Counted from the stretch's first letter, positions 15,514-28,118 are shown. The stretch is 64,000 nt of DNA from Anaerolineae bacterium (GCA_022826865.1 JAJDUC010000007.1:1-64000), one strand, 5' to 3'. Numbers and translations are program-made. Notes: generated by a model not told the origin, from the sequence alone.

Positions 15514-17622
15514 TTAATGACAATCTGGCCGCGCGCCGCTCTCGTCTTTTTCCTGGAAGCCGGCAAGCTGCGCCGCCATTTCAGCAGCCGATGAAACCGG
15601 CAAGCGGCAGGTGAAGTTGCGGCAGACGTAAACCGTCGGCCGGCCGTCTTGCGCCCGGCGCCCGCGCAACAAGGGAATCGACCCGCGCTTTGCCACATTT
15701 TCGCGCGACCAAGCCACAACCAGATTCGCACGGAAAGGCCGGCGAAGCTCTTCCAGTATGGCGCGCCCGGCCTCGTCGCCCAGGTCGCCGACCAGCGCCA
15801 CCTCCGCTATCCCGCGAACGAGCATGTCGGCGGCATTCAAAGATTCGGCGAAGGCCTGTGGATATTGTCGCATCGCATCGCTCAGCTTGCGCAAGACTTC
15901 GCGCGCGGCCGCTTCGTAACGCGCCTCGCCGGTATAGGCGGCCAACCTGAGCAGTTGCTTGGCCATCATGCCGTTTCCGGATGGTGTGACATTATCCTGT
16001 AGATTGCGCGGACGGACGATCAAGGCTTCGTGATCGTCGCTGGTATCGTAGAAGCCGCCGTCCCTCGACGGAAAACGGGCCAGCGCGACATCCGCGAGGC
16101 GTCTGGCTTGCGTGAACCAGCGCTCGTCGAAAGTGGATTGGTAGAGCTCAAGAAAGGCGTCAATCAAATTGGCATAATCTTCCAGATAGGCGTTGAGTCT
16201 GCTGAGGCCGTCTTTATGCGTCCGATAGAGGCGGCCGTCGGCGGCGGCCATCTCCCGCAGCAGAAACTCGCCCGCGTTTTTCGCGGCGGCAAGGTAGTCG
16301 CTGCGCTCCAATACGCGCGCCGCCTCCGCCAGGCTGGCAAGCATCAATCCATTCCACGCGCTCAGAACTTTGTCGTCTAGGCCGGGCGGAATCCGCTGGA
16401 GGCGAACGGAATAAAGTCGGCCTTTTATCCTGGCGACGGCATCAGCCAATGCGTCGTCGCTCATGCCGAGGGCGTCCGCCACATATTCCGGCGCGACCGG
16501 CACATGCAAGATGTTTGAACCCTCAAAGTTGCCGACCGCGGACATGCCGAAGTATTCGATCGCGATCTCCAGGGCGCGTGGCGTCTTCTCCGTTATCGGC
16601 GCCAGCGCCGCGCGCGCCTCGTCGATTGTCCAGACGAAGAATTTGCCCTCCTCGCCTTCACTGTCCGCGTCGGTCGCGCTATAAAAACCGCCGCCGGTCG
16701 CCGTCATTTCTCGCAGAATGTAGTCATAAGTTTCTTCTGCGATGCTGCGGAAGAAATTGTCGCCTGTGACCTGCCAGGCGCGCAGGTAGAGGCGGCTCAA
16801 CTGGGCATTGTCGTAAAGCATTTTTTCAAAATGCGGCACGAGCCATTGCGCGTCGACGCTGTAGCGGGCGAAGCCGCCACCGACCTGATCGTATATGCCG
16901 CCCCGCGCCATTTGACGCAAGGTGAAGCTTAGCAGGCGCAACGCGTCTTCATCTTGACTGCGGTCATAATGGCGAAGCAGAAACTCAAGACTGATCGGAT
17001 TGGGGAATTTGGGCTGCGCGCCAAAGCCGCCATTCTCGCGGTCGATGCCGGCCAGCAGTTTCTCAGCCGCTTCGTCCAGCAAGTCAAGCGACAGGCCGCT
17101 GTCGTCATCACGACCGATCGCCAGCACATCGCGCCTCAGCGCTTGATGGAGATTGTTCGCTTGCTGCTCCAAATCGCCGCGCTTGTTTCGGTAAGCGTCG
17201 TGAACAGCCGCCATCAATTGCCTGAAAGACGGCATGCCGGGGCGGCCTTCCTTGGGATAATAGGTGCCGCCATAAAAGGGACGCCCGTCAGGCAATAAAA
17301 AGACCGTCATCGGCCAGCCGCCTTGCCCGGCGATTGCTTGCACGGCGCCCATGTAAATGTCGTCCACATCGGGACGCTCTTCCCGGTCCACCTTGACGTT
17401 GACGAAGAGCGCATTCATCATTTCTGCGGTGGCTTCGTCCTCGAAGCTCTCATGCGCCATGACATGGCACCAATGGCAGGCGCTATATCCCACGCTCAGC
17501 AGAACAGGTTTGTCCTGCTCGCGCGCGAGTCGAAAGGCTTCTTCGCCCCAGGGATGCCAATCCACCGGATTTTCGGCGTGCTGGATCAAGTATGGGCTGC
17601 TTTCGGCTTTCAATCGATTCAT
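15514..17622 (-). CDS. Thioredoxin-domain (DUF255, YyaL/SPATA20-like) protein
   Basis: The 702-residue protein has the family's N-terminal thioredoxin-like domain ([22 protein letters not shown], then SACHWCHVM with a C-x-x-C pair near residues 49-52, and [10 protein letters not shown]). A large alpha-toroid domain like that of N-acylglucosamine 2-epimerases and six-hairpin glycosidases follows ([36 protein letters not shown]). The biochemical role of this widespread family is unsettled. It is divergent from ftsH, with a 369-base intergenic region. Confidence 0.92.
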   Translation of the reverse strand: MNRLKAESSPYLIQHAENPVDWHPWGEEAFRLAREQDKPVLLSVGYSACHWCHVMAHESFEDEATAEMMNALFVNVKVDREERPDVDDIYMGAVQAIAGQGGWPMTVFLLPDGRPFYGGTYYPKEGRPGMPSFRQLMAAVHDAYRNKRGDLEQQANNLHQALRRDVLAIGRDDDSGLSLDLLDEAAEKLLAGIDRENGGFGAQPKFPNPISLEFLLRHYDRSQDEDALRLLSFTLRQMARGGIYDQVGGGFARYSVDAQWLVPHFEKMLYDNAQLSRLYLRAWQVTGDNFFRSIAEETYDYILREMTATGGGFYSATDADSEGEEGKFFVWTIDEARAALAPITEKTPRALEIAIEYFGMSAVGNFEGSNILHVPVAPEYVADALGMSDDALADAVARIKGRLYSVRLQRIPPGLDDKVLSAWNGLMLASLAEAARVLERSDYLAAAKNAGEFLLREMAAADGRLYRTHKDGLSRLNAYLEDYANLIDAFLELYQSTFDERWFTQARRLADVALARFPSRDGGFYDTSDDHEALIVRPRNLQDNVTPSGNGMMAKQLLRLAAYTGEARYEAAAREVLRKLSDAMRQYPQAFAESLNAADMLVRGIAEVALVGDLGDEAGRAILEELRRPFRANLVVAWSRENVAKRGSIPLLRGRRAQDGRPTVYVCRNFTCRLPVSSAAEMAAQLAGFQEKDESGARPDCH

Positions 17623-17920
17623 GTCTATGCTCGTAATTCACTCCAGGAGATGTCAGCAGGCCTCAGGCAATTGCGGGACGCTGGCGCCATCGGCATGGGA
17701 TCAGGTCCGGCTTCAATCGCGCCAATCTGCCAGGTGAAGCTTGCCGGATAGGATAACTGAGAATTGCGCCTGGGGATATCGGCATTCGAAGTTTGTCCGG
17801 CCGCGGCAGGAGGCATAGACGCAACTAACGGGCGGGCGGCTGAATGCCGCGGCCGGACAAATCGCTGGGCCGGCCGGCTTCGGTATCGCCTCAGGCGCAG
17901 TGGCGATTCTAAGACAATAC

Positions 17921-17952
17921 TTGCACAAATTGCCGCGTCGATACGGTATAAT
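17921..17952 (+). promoter_or_regulatory. Likely ftsH promoter in the 369-base divergent region
   Basis: A perfect TATAAT at 17947-17952 lies about 40 bases before the ftsH ATG. The best upstream -35 candidate, TTGCAC at 17921-17926, is 20 bases away, longer than ideal. The remainder of 17623-17991, between the DUF255 gene and ftsH, shows no other feature. Confidence 0.5.
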
Positions 17953-17991
17953 CAGGGTACACATTCCGCATATCGCAGGTACTATCTTTGC

Positions 17992-20010
<2,019 letters not shown>

Positions 20011-20059
20011 CAGGCTCAGCCCCCCTCAAGAACTGCCTTGGCCCAGAACAAGATCAGCC

Positions 20060-20092
20060 GGCGCTTGAAATACAAGCGCCTGTACTTTTTCT
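20060..20092 (+). terminator. Intrinsic terminator of ftsH
   Basis: GGCGCTTG (20060-20067) pairs perfectly with CAAGCGCC (20073-20080) across AAATA. TGTACTTTTTCTT follows, with a clear T-tract. It separates ftsH from the convergent EF-G-like gene. Confidence 0.85.
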
Positions 20093-20138
20093 TGACCATA
20101 CTTCGCATGTTAATGCGGGCGATTAATGCGCGCGAGCG

Positions 20139-22211
20139 TCAGCCGGCTTTCTCCGCTTCCGCCGCAACCGCCGCGATAATCTCATCCTGAATGTATGAGG
20201 GCACGCGGTCGTAGCGGTTGAAGTCCATTGCGTAGATGCCGCGTCCGCCGGTCATCGATCGCAGATCATTCCCGTAACGCAACATTTCCGCCAGCGGCAC
20301 TTCGGCCGTTACCACACTTTTGATGCCAACCGTGTCCATGCCTTGCACACGACCACGGCGTGTATTCAGATCGCTCATGATATCGCCCATCATGGATTCC
20401 GGCACGGTAATGCGCACATCCATGATTGGCTCAAGCAGCACCGGTTTCGCCTTGCGAAAGGCTTCGCGAAAGGCCTCGCGACCGGCAATCTGAAATGCGA
20501 TGTCCTTGGAATCCACCGGATGCTCTTTGCCGTCAAAGACATTCACCTTGACGCGCTCCACGGGAAAACCGGCGATGACGCCATCGCCCAGCACGGCGCG
20601 AATGCCTTTTTCGGTAGAGGCGACAAATTGCTGCGAAATGGCGCCGCCAAATACTGAGGACTCGAATACAAAATCATCCGGCGTCGGCTCCAGCTTCAGG
20701 TCGACGCGGCCATATTGCCCGGCGCCGCCGGTCTGCTTCTTGTGCGTATAACTGGATTCAGCGTTGCCGGTGATGGTCTCTCGATATGGCACCTTCGGCA
20801 TATCGGTGTCAATATCGACGCCTAATGCAGCCGCCCGTTTCAAGGTGACTTCCAGATGGATCTGGCCCATGCCTTCCAAGACCGTTTGCCGCGTATCGCG
20901 GTCCTGGCGCCAGCGCAGGGTCGGGTCGGCATCGCTCAGGTTACTGAGCGTCGGCCCCATCTTGGCGCTGTCCGCTTGAGTCCGCGGCGTTACCGCCAGC
21001 ATGTACAGCGGCGCGGGGAAGTCGGGCGCGGATACGCGAACATCGGTATTCCCATCTATGAAGGTATCGCCGGTCTTGGTATCGACCAGCTTGGCGACTA
21101 CACCGATATCCCCGGCGTGCAGCTTGGCAACCGGCAACTGCTCCTTTCCGCGCATGACAAATAGCGAATTGAAGCGCTCTTCCGAACCGCTGTTGGCGTT
21201 GACGTGGCGTCCATCGCTGGATATCGCGCCAGAAAAGATTCGAAAATAATTCAGCGTGCCGACAAAGCGATCGTTCAGGGTCTTAAAGACGTATGCCACC
21301 AAGGGATCATCATCGGACTGCGGCGGGGCCAAGGCGTCGGTTTCGTCGCCGCGCTGGATATCCACGCGCCGGTCCTGCGGGGGGGTGGTATAGGCAACCA
21401 GCGCTTCAAGGAGCGGCACTGTGCCGATGTTCTCTGTCGCAGACAGGGCGAAAACCGGTACGGTTTTCAACTCGGGAGAACGCGAAGCCTTGCGCATGCC
21501 GTCGCGGATCTCGTCAAAAGACAAAGACTCTTCCTCGAAATACTTTTCAAGCAACTCATCATCAGCTTCGGCGGCCGCTTCCATCAACTCCATGTGCGCC
21601 GCTTCCACGGTGTCGGCGTATTCATCGGGCAGTTCCGCGCGTTCCGAACCGGCGCCAAAATAGGCCTTCTGCGTGAGCGCGTTGGCGACGCCTGTGAATC
21701 CGGAGTCTTGCTCGATAGGCAGCGTGATCGGGATGAATTTGTAGTCATCGAATTGCCCCTGAAGTTGACCCAGGACCGCGTCAAAATCCGCATTTTCGCG
21801 ATCCATTTTGTTGATCACAACGATGATCGGCTGCTCGCAGATCCGGGCATAATCCCAAGCCAACTCGGTGCCGACTTCGACACCTGATACCGCGTCAACG
21901 ACTACAATCACGCCATCGGCCGCCAAGATCGCATTCTTGAGCTCGCCCTGAAAATCGGTGAAACCGGGCGTGTCGAGCGCATTGATCTTGAAGTCATCAA
22001 ACTCTACGGGCGCCAAAGATGTAGAAAGCGACAGTCCACGTCCCTTCTCTTCATCATCCCAATCCGAAACCATATTCGACTCCGAGATGTGGCCCATACG
22101 GTTCGTGGCGCCGGTGCTGTAGAGCAGCGCTTCGACCAATGATGTCTTGCCACAACTTTGATGCCCGACTAAAGCGACGTTTCTGATATTTTCGGTTTGA
22201 TATTCTTTCAT
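20139..22211 (-). CDS. Elongation factor G-like GTPase (EF-G paralogue)
   Basis: The 690-residue protein has the five-domain EF-G layout: G domain with P-loop GHQSCGKT (16-23), DTPGFTDF (G3) and NKMD (G4), then domain II, and C-terminal domains IV/V ending with RGRVQGM. The P-loop and the switch I region (GRGLSLSTS in place of the GITI-type of canonical EF-G) place it with the EF-G2/EF-G-like group rather than the main translocase. Such paralogues may act in ribosome recycling, stress or with little GTPase-coupled translocation. The ATG at 22211 has GGAGG 8 bases upstream. Confidence 0.85.
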   Translation of the reverse strand: MKEYQTENIRNVALVGHQSCGKTSLVEALLYSTGATNRMGHISESNMVSDWDDEEKGRGLSLSTSLAPVEFDDFKINALDTPGFTDFQGELKNAILAADGVIVVVDAVSGVEVGTELAWDYARICEQPIIVVINKMDRENADFDAVLGQLQGQFDDYKFIPITLPIEQDSGFTGVANALTQKAYFGAGSERAELPDEYADTVEAAHMELMEAAAEADDELLEKYFEEESLSFDEIRDGMRKASRSPELKTVPVFALSATENIGTVPLLEALVAYTTPPQDRRVDIQRGDETDALAPPQSDDDPLVAYVFKTLNDRFVGTLNYFRIFSGAISSDGRHVNANSGSEERFNSLFVMRGKEQLPVAKLHAGDIGVVAKLVDTKTGDTFIDGNTDVRVSAPDFPAPLYMLAVTPRTQADSAKMGPTLSNLSDADPTLRWRQDRDTRQTVLEGMGQIHLEVTLKRAAALGVDIDTDMPKVPYRETITGNAESSYTHKKQTGGAGQYGRVDLKLEPTPDDFVFESSVFGGAISQQFVASTEKGIRAVLGDGVIAGFPVERVKVNVFDGKEHPVDSKDIAFQIAGREAFREAFRKAKPVLLEPIMDVRITVPESMMGDIMSDLNTRRGRVQGMDTVGIKSVVTAEVPLAEMLRYGNDLRSMTGGRGIYAMDFNRYDRVPSYIQDEIIAAVAAEAEKAG

Positions 22212-22297
22212 GAGGGCGCCTCCCTTACTGCGCTGGCCGGGTTCTGTAGATCGGTAGATTGCGGCTCGAAGCAACGGCCCGGAATGCGAGAAATCTT

Positions 22298-22318
22298 AAA
22301 GGCGCGGCCGCCTTTTGT
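22298..22318 (+). terminator. Hairpin with T-run in the EF-G/SGNH divergent region
   Basis: AAAGGCG (22298-22304) pairs with CGCCTTT (22309-22315) across CGGC, followed by TGTT. It lies in the 317-base region between divergent genes. It could attenuate the plus-strand SGNH transcript or fold in the EF-G leader. No other feature is visible in 22212-22528. Confidence 0.4.
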
Positions 22319-22528
22319 TAAGGGCGCTTTACACAATTGGCGGCTATCCACTTGGCGCAGACGGCGCAGACGTTTAGTTTCCTGCGATTCCCGCCGCCCG
22401 ACGCGACATTTGCGCGCGCTTCGCTTACAATACAGGCTGATTTTTGGCCGCCGCGATGCGTCTCCAGTGTTTGCTAGCTGGCCAGACGGCGTAACCCGGC
22501 TGTCGCGGGAAGTCTCAAGGACGGCGCA

Positions 22529-23773
22529 GTGCTGCGTAAATTCTCCATTAATGTATCAGTCGTCTGCATCAGCCTGTTGCTTACGCTGGTCGCTCTGGAA
22601 ATCCTTGTGCGCGCTTTCGGGGAAACTGACGCCCATGGTCGCTTTACCTTTTTGCAGTTTACGTTGGAAGCGCAAGAACTGCCGATCAACGAACTGCGGG
22701 GTCAGATCGAAGGTTATCTGGCCAACAAAGACATCGCGAATGTCATTTACGATAAAGGTCTCGGCTGGACCTTCCGACCCAATGCGATCCGCCAGGGTGG
22801 AAGTTTCACGCTTAATGGCGCCGGCATCCGCTCTCGGCGCGAATACAGCCCGAAGCCGGCGGCTGACACGCTGCGCATCGCAGCATTTGGGGATTCCTTC
22901 ACTGCGGGCGACGATGTAGCCGATGAGCAGACCTGGGCTTATGCGCTCGAACGGGAATTGCAGCGTTTAGGGATACGAGCGGAGGTGCTCAACTTTGGGG
23001 TCGGGGCTTATGGAATGGATCAGGCGTTCTTGCGCTGGCAGCAGCTTGGAAGGCAGTTTTCGCCGGATATTGTCATATTTGGCTTGCAGCCGGATAACTT
23101 GAAACGCAATGTCAATGTCTTCAGGCAATTGCTCCATCGCAGCGGTCCGGCCTTCTCCAAGCCGCGTTATGTATTGCTCGACCAGGAGTTGAAGCTGCTG
23201 AATGCGCCCACCCTGCCGCCTGAACAGCTTCTTGCGGTCTTCGAGGATTTCAGCAATCACCCGCTCGCGCCTTACGAATTCCACTATCAGTCCCGTTTTA
23301 GAGCGGCGCGCTGGTGGTCATCGAGCCGGCTTCTCAGCCTCGCATTTGAGTCTCTGCGCCGCGGCGAAGAAGAGCCGGGCATTTATGAGCCCGGCAGCGA
23401 AGGCGGAGAACTCGGCAAAGCCATTGTCGAAGCCTTCGCCGACAGCGTGAAAGCCGAAGGCAAAGAGTTCGTAGTCGTGCATCTGCCCTTGCAAATCCAC
23501 CTGCTGCGCTACTTCAGCAACCTGCCCCGTCCTCGTCCAGTATACGATTTTCTGCTCGAACATTGTCGCGAAGCCTATCATTACCTGGCTTTTGAAGAGT
23601 ATCTGAATCCCGAACACAGCGACGACGCATACTGGAGCGATACCAAGCACTATGGACCGCGGCTTCACGCGCTCCTTGGCAAAACGGCGGCGGAAATGAT
23701 TGCCGCATGTATTGAAACGGGCGGCTGCTCCCTGCCGCGGTTTGCTGACGCTTCCCCGTTCATGGACGAATAA
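22529..23773 (+). CDS. SGNH/GDSL-family hydrolase, membrane-anchored
   Basis: The 414-residue protein begins with a GTG (AAGGA upstream) and an N-terminal membrane or signal segment (VSVVCISLLLTLVALEILV). The SGNH blocks follow: block I FGDSFTAGDD with the candidate nucleophile Ser near residue 122, the Gly-block NFGVGAYGMDQ, the Asn-like region FGLQPDN, and a C-terminal DTKHYGPRLH with the candidate catalytic His. Enzymes of this fold are esterases, lipases or acetyl-transfer enzymes acting outside the cytoplasm. The specific substrate is unknown. No neighbour suggests a pathway. Confidence 0.8.
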   Translation: MLRKFSINVSVVCISLLLTLVALEILVRAFGETDAHGRFTFLQFTLEAQELPINELRGQIEGYLANKDIANVIYDKGLGWTFRPNAIRQGGSFTLNGAGIRSRREYSPKPAADTLRIAAFGDSFTAGDDVADEQTWAYALERELQRLGIRAEVLNFGVGAYGMDQAFLRWQQLGRQFSPDIVIFGLQPDNLKRNVNVFRQLLHRSGPAFSKPRYVLLDQELKLLNAPTLPPEQLLAVFEDFSNHPLAPYEFHYQSRFRAARWWSSSRLLSLAFESLRRGEEEPGIYEPGSEGGELGKAIVEAFADSVKAEGKEFVVVHLPLQIHLLRYFSNLPRPRPVYDFLLEHCREAYHYLAFEEYLNPEHSDDAYWSDTKHYGPRLHALLGKTAAEMIAACIETGGCSLPRFADASPFMDE

Positions 23774-23890
23774 ACTAGGCGCCGGAAACTAGCGCCAACA
23801 TAACTCCTGAACGGACTCCGCATAGTTCCTGGCAGTTCGCCATGATAGAATCGCCACGTATATGAGACGAAACAGGAGCCGGCAGCAACC

Positions 23891-26800
23891 ATGATTAACG
23901 CTGACTTTCTCTTTCGCGGGAGCGCCGAAGAGCTCGACCCGGACGTGTCGGAACTGATTCGGCACGAAACCGCGCGGCAGCAGGAAAAGCTCATCCTCAT
24001 CCCGTCGGAAAGCACTGTGCCTTACGCGGTGCGCAATGCCCTCAGCTCGTCATTTCACAACATCTATGCCGAGGGCTACCCGCTGGAAAACTCGCGCCGC
24101 CTGACGCAGCGGGAAATCCTCGATTACGACCAGCGCTTGCCGGAATACCGCCGCAATGCGGACCAGCGCTATTACAAAGGCACGGAGTACGCCAATATCA
24201 TCGAAGCGCTGGCGAGGCGGCGGGCGGCGGAACTCTTCGCCGGCAACGGCCTGCGCGCGGATGACTTGTATGTCAATGTTCAGCCGCTTTCCGGCGCGCC
24301 CGCCAACAACGCTGTATACAGCGCCCTGCTGGATGTCGGCGACACGGTGATGGGCATGGACTTGATCATGGGCGGCCATCTTACACATGGCAGCCCGGTC
24401 AACCGCAGCGGCAAGTATTACAACATCATCAGCTATACAATCGACCCGGAGACCGGGCGCCTGGACTACGAGCAGATGATGAAGCTCGCGCTCGAGCAGC
24501 GGCCGCGCCTGATCATCGGGGGCTTCAGCAGCTATCCCTTTTCTCCTGATTGGACGGCCTATCGTGAAATCGCCGATGCCGTTGACGCTTATCTGCTCGC
24601 CGATGTCGCCCACGTCGCCGGATTAATCGCCGCCGGCGCCTATCCCAACCCGGTCGGCATCGCAGATGTCGTCAGCTTCACAACGCATAAAACGCTGAAT
24701 GGCCCGCGCGGCGCGGCGCTCATCACGCATCGACGGGCGCTCGGGCGGAAGATCGACCGCGCCGTGTTTCCCGGTGAACAAGGCGGGCCCCACATCAATA
24801 ACATGGCGGCGCTGGCGATCGCGCTCCGGCTGGCGCAGACTGAACAATTCCGAGAGCTGCAGCGTCGGACCTTGAGCAACGCGCAAAGACTGGCGGCCAA
24901 GTTAAGCGCGCGCGGTTTCCATTTGCCTTATGGCGGCACCGATACGCACCTGCTCCTGCTCGACTGCAAAACCGTCGCCGGACCAGATGGCACGGTTCTC
25001 AGCGGCGATATGGCAGCCCGCGTCCTCGATCTCGCCGGCATCGTCGTCAATCGCCAGACAATCCCGGGCGATGCCTCAGCGCTGCGCCCAAGCGGAATCA
25101 GGCTGGGCACAACCTGGCTGAGCCAGCGCGGCATCACAGCAGAGGACATCGACGCCCTCGGCGACATCATCGCCGATGTGCTCGAAGCTTGCAGTCCCTT
25201 CAGTCTGACCGGCCGCGTCCGTCCGCTGGCCCGCGCCAAGGTCAACTTCGACGTGCTGCAAGACGCGCGCCGTCGCGCGCGAACTCTTGCGGCGCGGCTG
25301 GGCATTGATACCGATGCGTCCGCCGACGGTTATCCGCACTTCTATCATCTTCAGGAAGGCGAAGACGAAAGCTGCCTCGAGGTTAGCGTGAGTGGCGCAG
25401 TCGCCGTTGACTTTCTTCAAGTCGCGCTGACAAGCGATGTCAAAGCCTTGAGCGATGGCGAGAGCCAGTCAACTCATGTGCTGGAAAAGGATGGCAGAGT
25501 CATCGCCAGCGGCAGCGTAACTAGGCGCTCGGCGAAAGTCTTTCAGCTGAACCTGGCCGGACGCGCCGAGCGGGCGGTCGCCTGGTTGCGGGCTTTGAGC
25601 GACGGCTATGTCCTCTTTGACGACACAGATATCCACGCCAAAGCGCCGGGACCGGTTACGATAAGGGTCGAAGGCGCGGGCGAGCCGCTGATGCTGGCGC
25701 CATCCGCCGGCTACGATCAAAAAGCTTATTGCGTTGGCGCGAACGGCGAGAGTTATATGTTGTCGGCTGAAGCTGCCCTGCCTCGCTTCGAGCCCGACCC
25801 GCCGGCGCAGGATGGGGACGAGACGGCTTCCGCGCCGTCGCTGCTAGAGACGCCACTGCACAGCCTGCACCTTGAGTTGGGCGCCAAGATGGCCCCCTTC
25901 GCCGGATATGACATGCCGCTCTGGTACAAATCCGTTAGCGATGAGCACCGCGCGGCGCGGTCTGGCGCCGGCATCTTTGATGTCGCGCACATGGGCGTTT
26001 TCGACCTGCGCGGTCCGGGCGCCGCCGACTTTCTCGACCAGGTCGCCACAAATGATGTCAAGCGCTTGCCGGTCGGCAGTTCACACTATACCTATTTCCT
26101 GGATACCGACGGCCTCCCGCTTGACGACCTGATGATATATCGTCTTGCCGCCGAAGATTATCTGGTGGTGGTCAACGCCTCCAACAACGACAAGAACTGG
26201 CGCTGGCTGCGCGCCGTCATCGCTGGGGGAGTCATGATAGACCCGCGGGCGCCCGGCCGCTGCCTCGAAGGGCGGGGCCGCTTCGAATTACGCGACCTTC
26301 GATTGCCCGGCGCCGGCGCCGAGCGCCGCGTCGATATCGCCCTGCAAGGCCCCAAGAGTCGCGATGTCTTGCTGGCGCTGGACGGGAGCGCGGAGGATAA
26401 AGCGGCGCTGAAAGCGCTCAAGTGGGCGGGGGTGACAAGGGTCAAGCTCGGCGGCATCGACCTCATCATCTCGCGCACCGGTTATACCGGCGAACGCGTC
26501 GCCTACGAATTGTTTGCGCACCCCGATCAGGCGGCCGAGCTCTTCCGCGCCCTGGCCGCGCAAGGCGCGACTCCCTGCGGCTTGGCGGCGCGCGACAGCT
26601 TGCGCATCGAGGCCGGTTTGCCGCTTTATGGCTTTGAATTGGCGGGCGACCTGAACATGAACCCGGCCGACGCCGGCTTCGGCGCTTATGTTAAACTGTA
26701 CAAGCCCTTCTTCATCGGCAAGCGCGCTTTCGTCGAACATGAAGCGACGCGTAAAGCCCAGATCAGCCGCTTCAGACTGGACAACCGGGGCGCCCGGCCC

Positions 26801-27058
26801 GCGCATAACGGCGACCCGATCGTCGATGCGCGCGGGCGCGTTGTCGGCACGGTGACCAGCTGCAGCATCGACAGCGACGGCTACCAATTGGGGCAGGCGC
26901 TGTTGGACCGCGGCGCGCGCAAGGTGGGCGGCGCTTTGGCTGTTTTCGCCGGCGCGGCCCGGGCCAAGCCGGTCGATTATTCCAAGCTAGGGCGCGGCGC
27001 GCGCGTCAAAATGCCCGAGCCGCTGACCATCATCTCGCGCTTTCCCCGGCGCAAGTGA
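23891..27058 (+). CDS. Serine hydroxymethyltransferase-aminomethyltransferase (GcvT) fusion
   Basis: The 1055-residue protein joins two folate enzymes. Residues 1-435 are a serine hydroxymethyltransferase: PSES, NIYAEGYP, PLSGAPANNAVY, DVAHVAGLIAAG, and the PLP lysine K267 in FTTHKTLNGPRG. An unusual insert of about 25 residues follows NIYAEGYP. Residues 650-1055 form a complete glycine-cleavage T protein: APFAGYDMPLWY, GIFDVAHMGVFDLRG, LDDLMIYRL with the catalytic Asp, and the VKLYKPFFIGK C-terminal motif. Residues about 480-597 between them look like a degenerate T-protein folate-binding domain (SGAVAVDFLQVALTSDV). SHMT makes glycine plus methylene-THF and the T protein uses aminomethyl-lipoyl protein and THF. 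No gcvH or gcvP is nearby. Confidence 0.9.
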   Translation: MINADFLFRGSAEELDPDVSELIRHETARQQEKLILIPSESTVPYAVRNALSSSFHNIYAEGYPLENSRRLTQREILDYDQRLPEYRRNADQRYYKGTEYANIIEALARRRAAELFAGNGLRADDLYVNVQPLSGAPANNAVYSALLDVGDTVMGMDLIMGGHLTHGSPVNRSGKYYNIISYTIDPETGRLDYEQMMKLALEQRPRLIIGGFSSYPFSPDWTAYREIADAVDAYLLADVAHVAGLIAAGAYPNPVGIADVVSFTTHKTLNGPRGAALITHRRALGRKIDRAVFPGEQGGPHINNMAALAIALRLAQTEQFRELQRRTLSNAQRLAAKLSARGFHLPYGGTDTHLLLLDCKTVAGPDGTVLSGDMAARVLDLAGIVVNRQTIPGDASALRPSGIRLGTTWLSQRGITAEDIDALGDIIADVLEACSPFSLTGRVRPLARAKVNFDVLQDARRRARTLAARLGIDTDASADGYPHFYHLQEGEDESCLEVSVSGAVAVDFLQVALTSDVKALSDGESQSTHVLEKDGRVIASGSVTRRSAKVFQLNLAGRAERAVAWLRALSDGYVLFDDTDIHAKAPGPVTIRVEGAGEPLMLAPSAGYDQKAYCVGANGESYMLSAEAALPRFEPDPPAQDGDETASAPSLLETPLHSLHLELGAKMAPFAGYDMPLWYKSVSDEHRAARSGAGIFDVAHMGVFDLRGPGAADFLDQVATNDVKRLPVGSSHYTYFLDTDGLPLDDLMIYRLAAEDYLVVVNASNNDKNWRWLRAVIAGGVMIDPRAPGRCLEGRGRFELRDLRLPGAGAERRVDIALQGPKSRDVLLALDGSAEDKAALKALKWAGVTRVKLGGIDLIISRTGYTGERVAYELFAHPDQAAELFRALAAQGATPCGLAARDSLRIEAGLPLYGFELAGDLNMNPADAGFGAYVKLYKPFFIGKRAFVEHEATRKAQISRFRLDNRGARPAHNGDPIVDARGRVVGTVTSCSIDSDGYQLGQALLDRGARKVGGALAVFAGAARAKPVDYSKLGRGARVKMPEPLTIISRFPRRK

Positions 27059-27144
27059 AGCGAATCCAGGCGCGGGCGAGCCGGAATTATGTCGCAGGTG
27101 AAAAGGGGCTGTCTAAGCGGCGAGTGTGATGAGCGGGGAATGCA

Positions 27145-28032
27145 ATGATAATTGATGTGCACTCACATACGCCCCAATTCCGCGGCCCGGTACCGGAGCG
27201 ATATCGGCGCATCAATCCCGCTTGGCGGCCCGACCGCGCCGTCAGTTCCGTTTACAGTTGGGATGAATATCTGCGGGAGCAAGCGCCCGCGGACAAGTCT
27301 ATCGTGTTTGGCATCGCTTGGTACCCGGGCGAGAAGACGGGCGGTGTAAATGGCCCGGATGACGCATCGGACCTGCCGGGCAACGTCAATGACAAAACCT
27401 CCGCATTCGTCAAGGCTTATCCCGAGCGCCTGCTCGGCTTCATGTCGCTGCACCCGCATGACCCGTATGCCTTGGAGGAACTGGAACGGGCGCATGGCGA
27501 TCTGGGTCTGCGCGGCATCAAGCTGGGCGCAAATTATCAGATCTTCGATCCCCTGGAAGCGCGGGCGCTCGCAATCTATGAACGGGCGCAAGCGCTGGAC
27601 TTGCCAATCCTCTTTCATCAGGGCACATCGCCGGTGCGCATGGCGCCCATTCGCAGCGCGCATCCCCTGCTGATGGACGAAGTGGCTATGCGCTACCCCG
27701 ATCTCAAGATTGTCATGGCGCACATGGGCCACCCCTGGACGGTAGATACGGCTGTTGTCGCGCGCAAGCACCCCAACGTTTATGCGGATATTTCCGGCCT
27801 GTTTTACAGGCCCTTCGGATTTTACGCATGTATGATCAAAGCAACCGAGTGGAATGTGCTTGACAAGCTGCTCTTCGCCTCGGATTACCCGGTCACCACC
27901 GCGCAGGAGACTCTTAATGCCTTGCGGCAGGTCAACCATATCATTGAAGGGACCAATTTGCCCAAAGTCCCGCAAGACCAGATTGAAGCGATCATTTATC
28001 GTGACTCGCTTTCGCTCCTGGGCCTGTGCTGA
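27145..28032 (+). CDS. Amidohydrolase-2 family metal-dependent hydrolase
   Basis: The 295-residue TIM-barrel protein opens with IIDVHSHT (metal-binding HxH). It has GIKLGANYQIFDP, LPILFHQGTSP with a ligand His, MAHMGHPW, and a terminal LLFASDYPV with the catalytic Asp. That is the layout of the amidohydrolase-2 / decarboxylase-like family (ACMS decarboxylase relatives and lactonases). It lies 86 bases after the SHMT fusion. Reaction and substrate are not determined. Confidence 0.82.
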   Translation: MIIDVHSHTPQFRGPVPERYRRINPAWRPDRAVSSVYSWDEYLREQAPADKSIVFGIAWYPGEKTGGVNGPDDASDLPGNVNDKTSAFVKAYPERLLGFMSLHPHDPYALEELERAHGDLGLRGIKLGANYQIFDPLEARALAIYERAQALDLPILFHQGTSPVRMAPIRSAHPLLMDEVAMRYPDLKIVMAHMGHPWTVDTAVVARKHPNVYADISGLFYRPFGFYACMIKATEWNVLDKLLFASDYPVTTAQETLNALRQVNHIIEGTNLPKVPQDQIEAIIYRDSLSLLGLC

Positions 28033-28118
28033 AGCGCCACATGGTTGCCATCGCGAACGCGCGTTTGCCGTCGCCGCCGGCAGCCTCAAGTCCGCTGTCC
28101 TTTGCAGCCGAACGAGAT

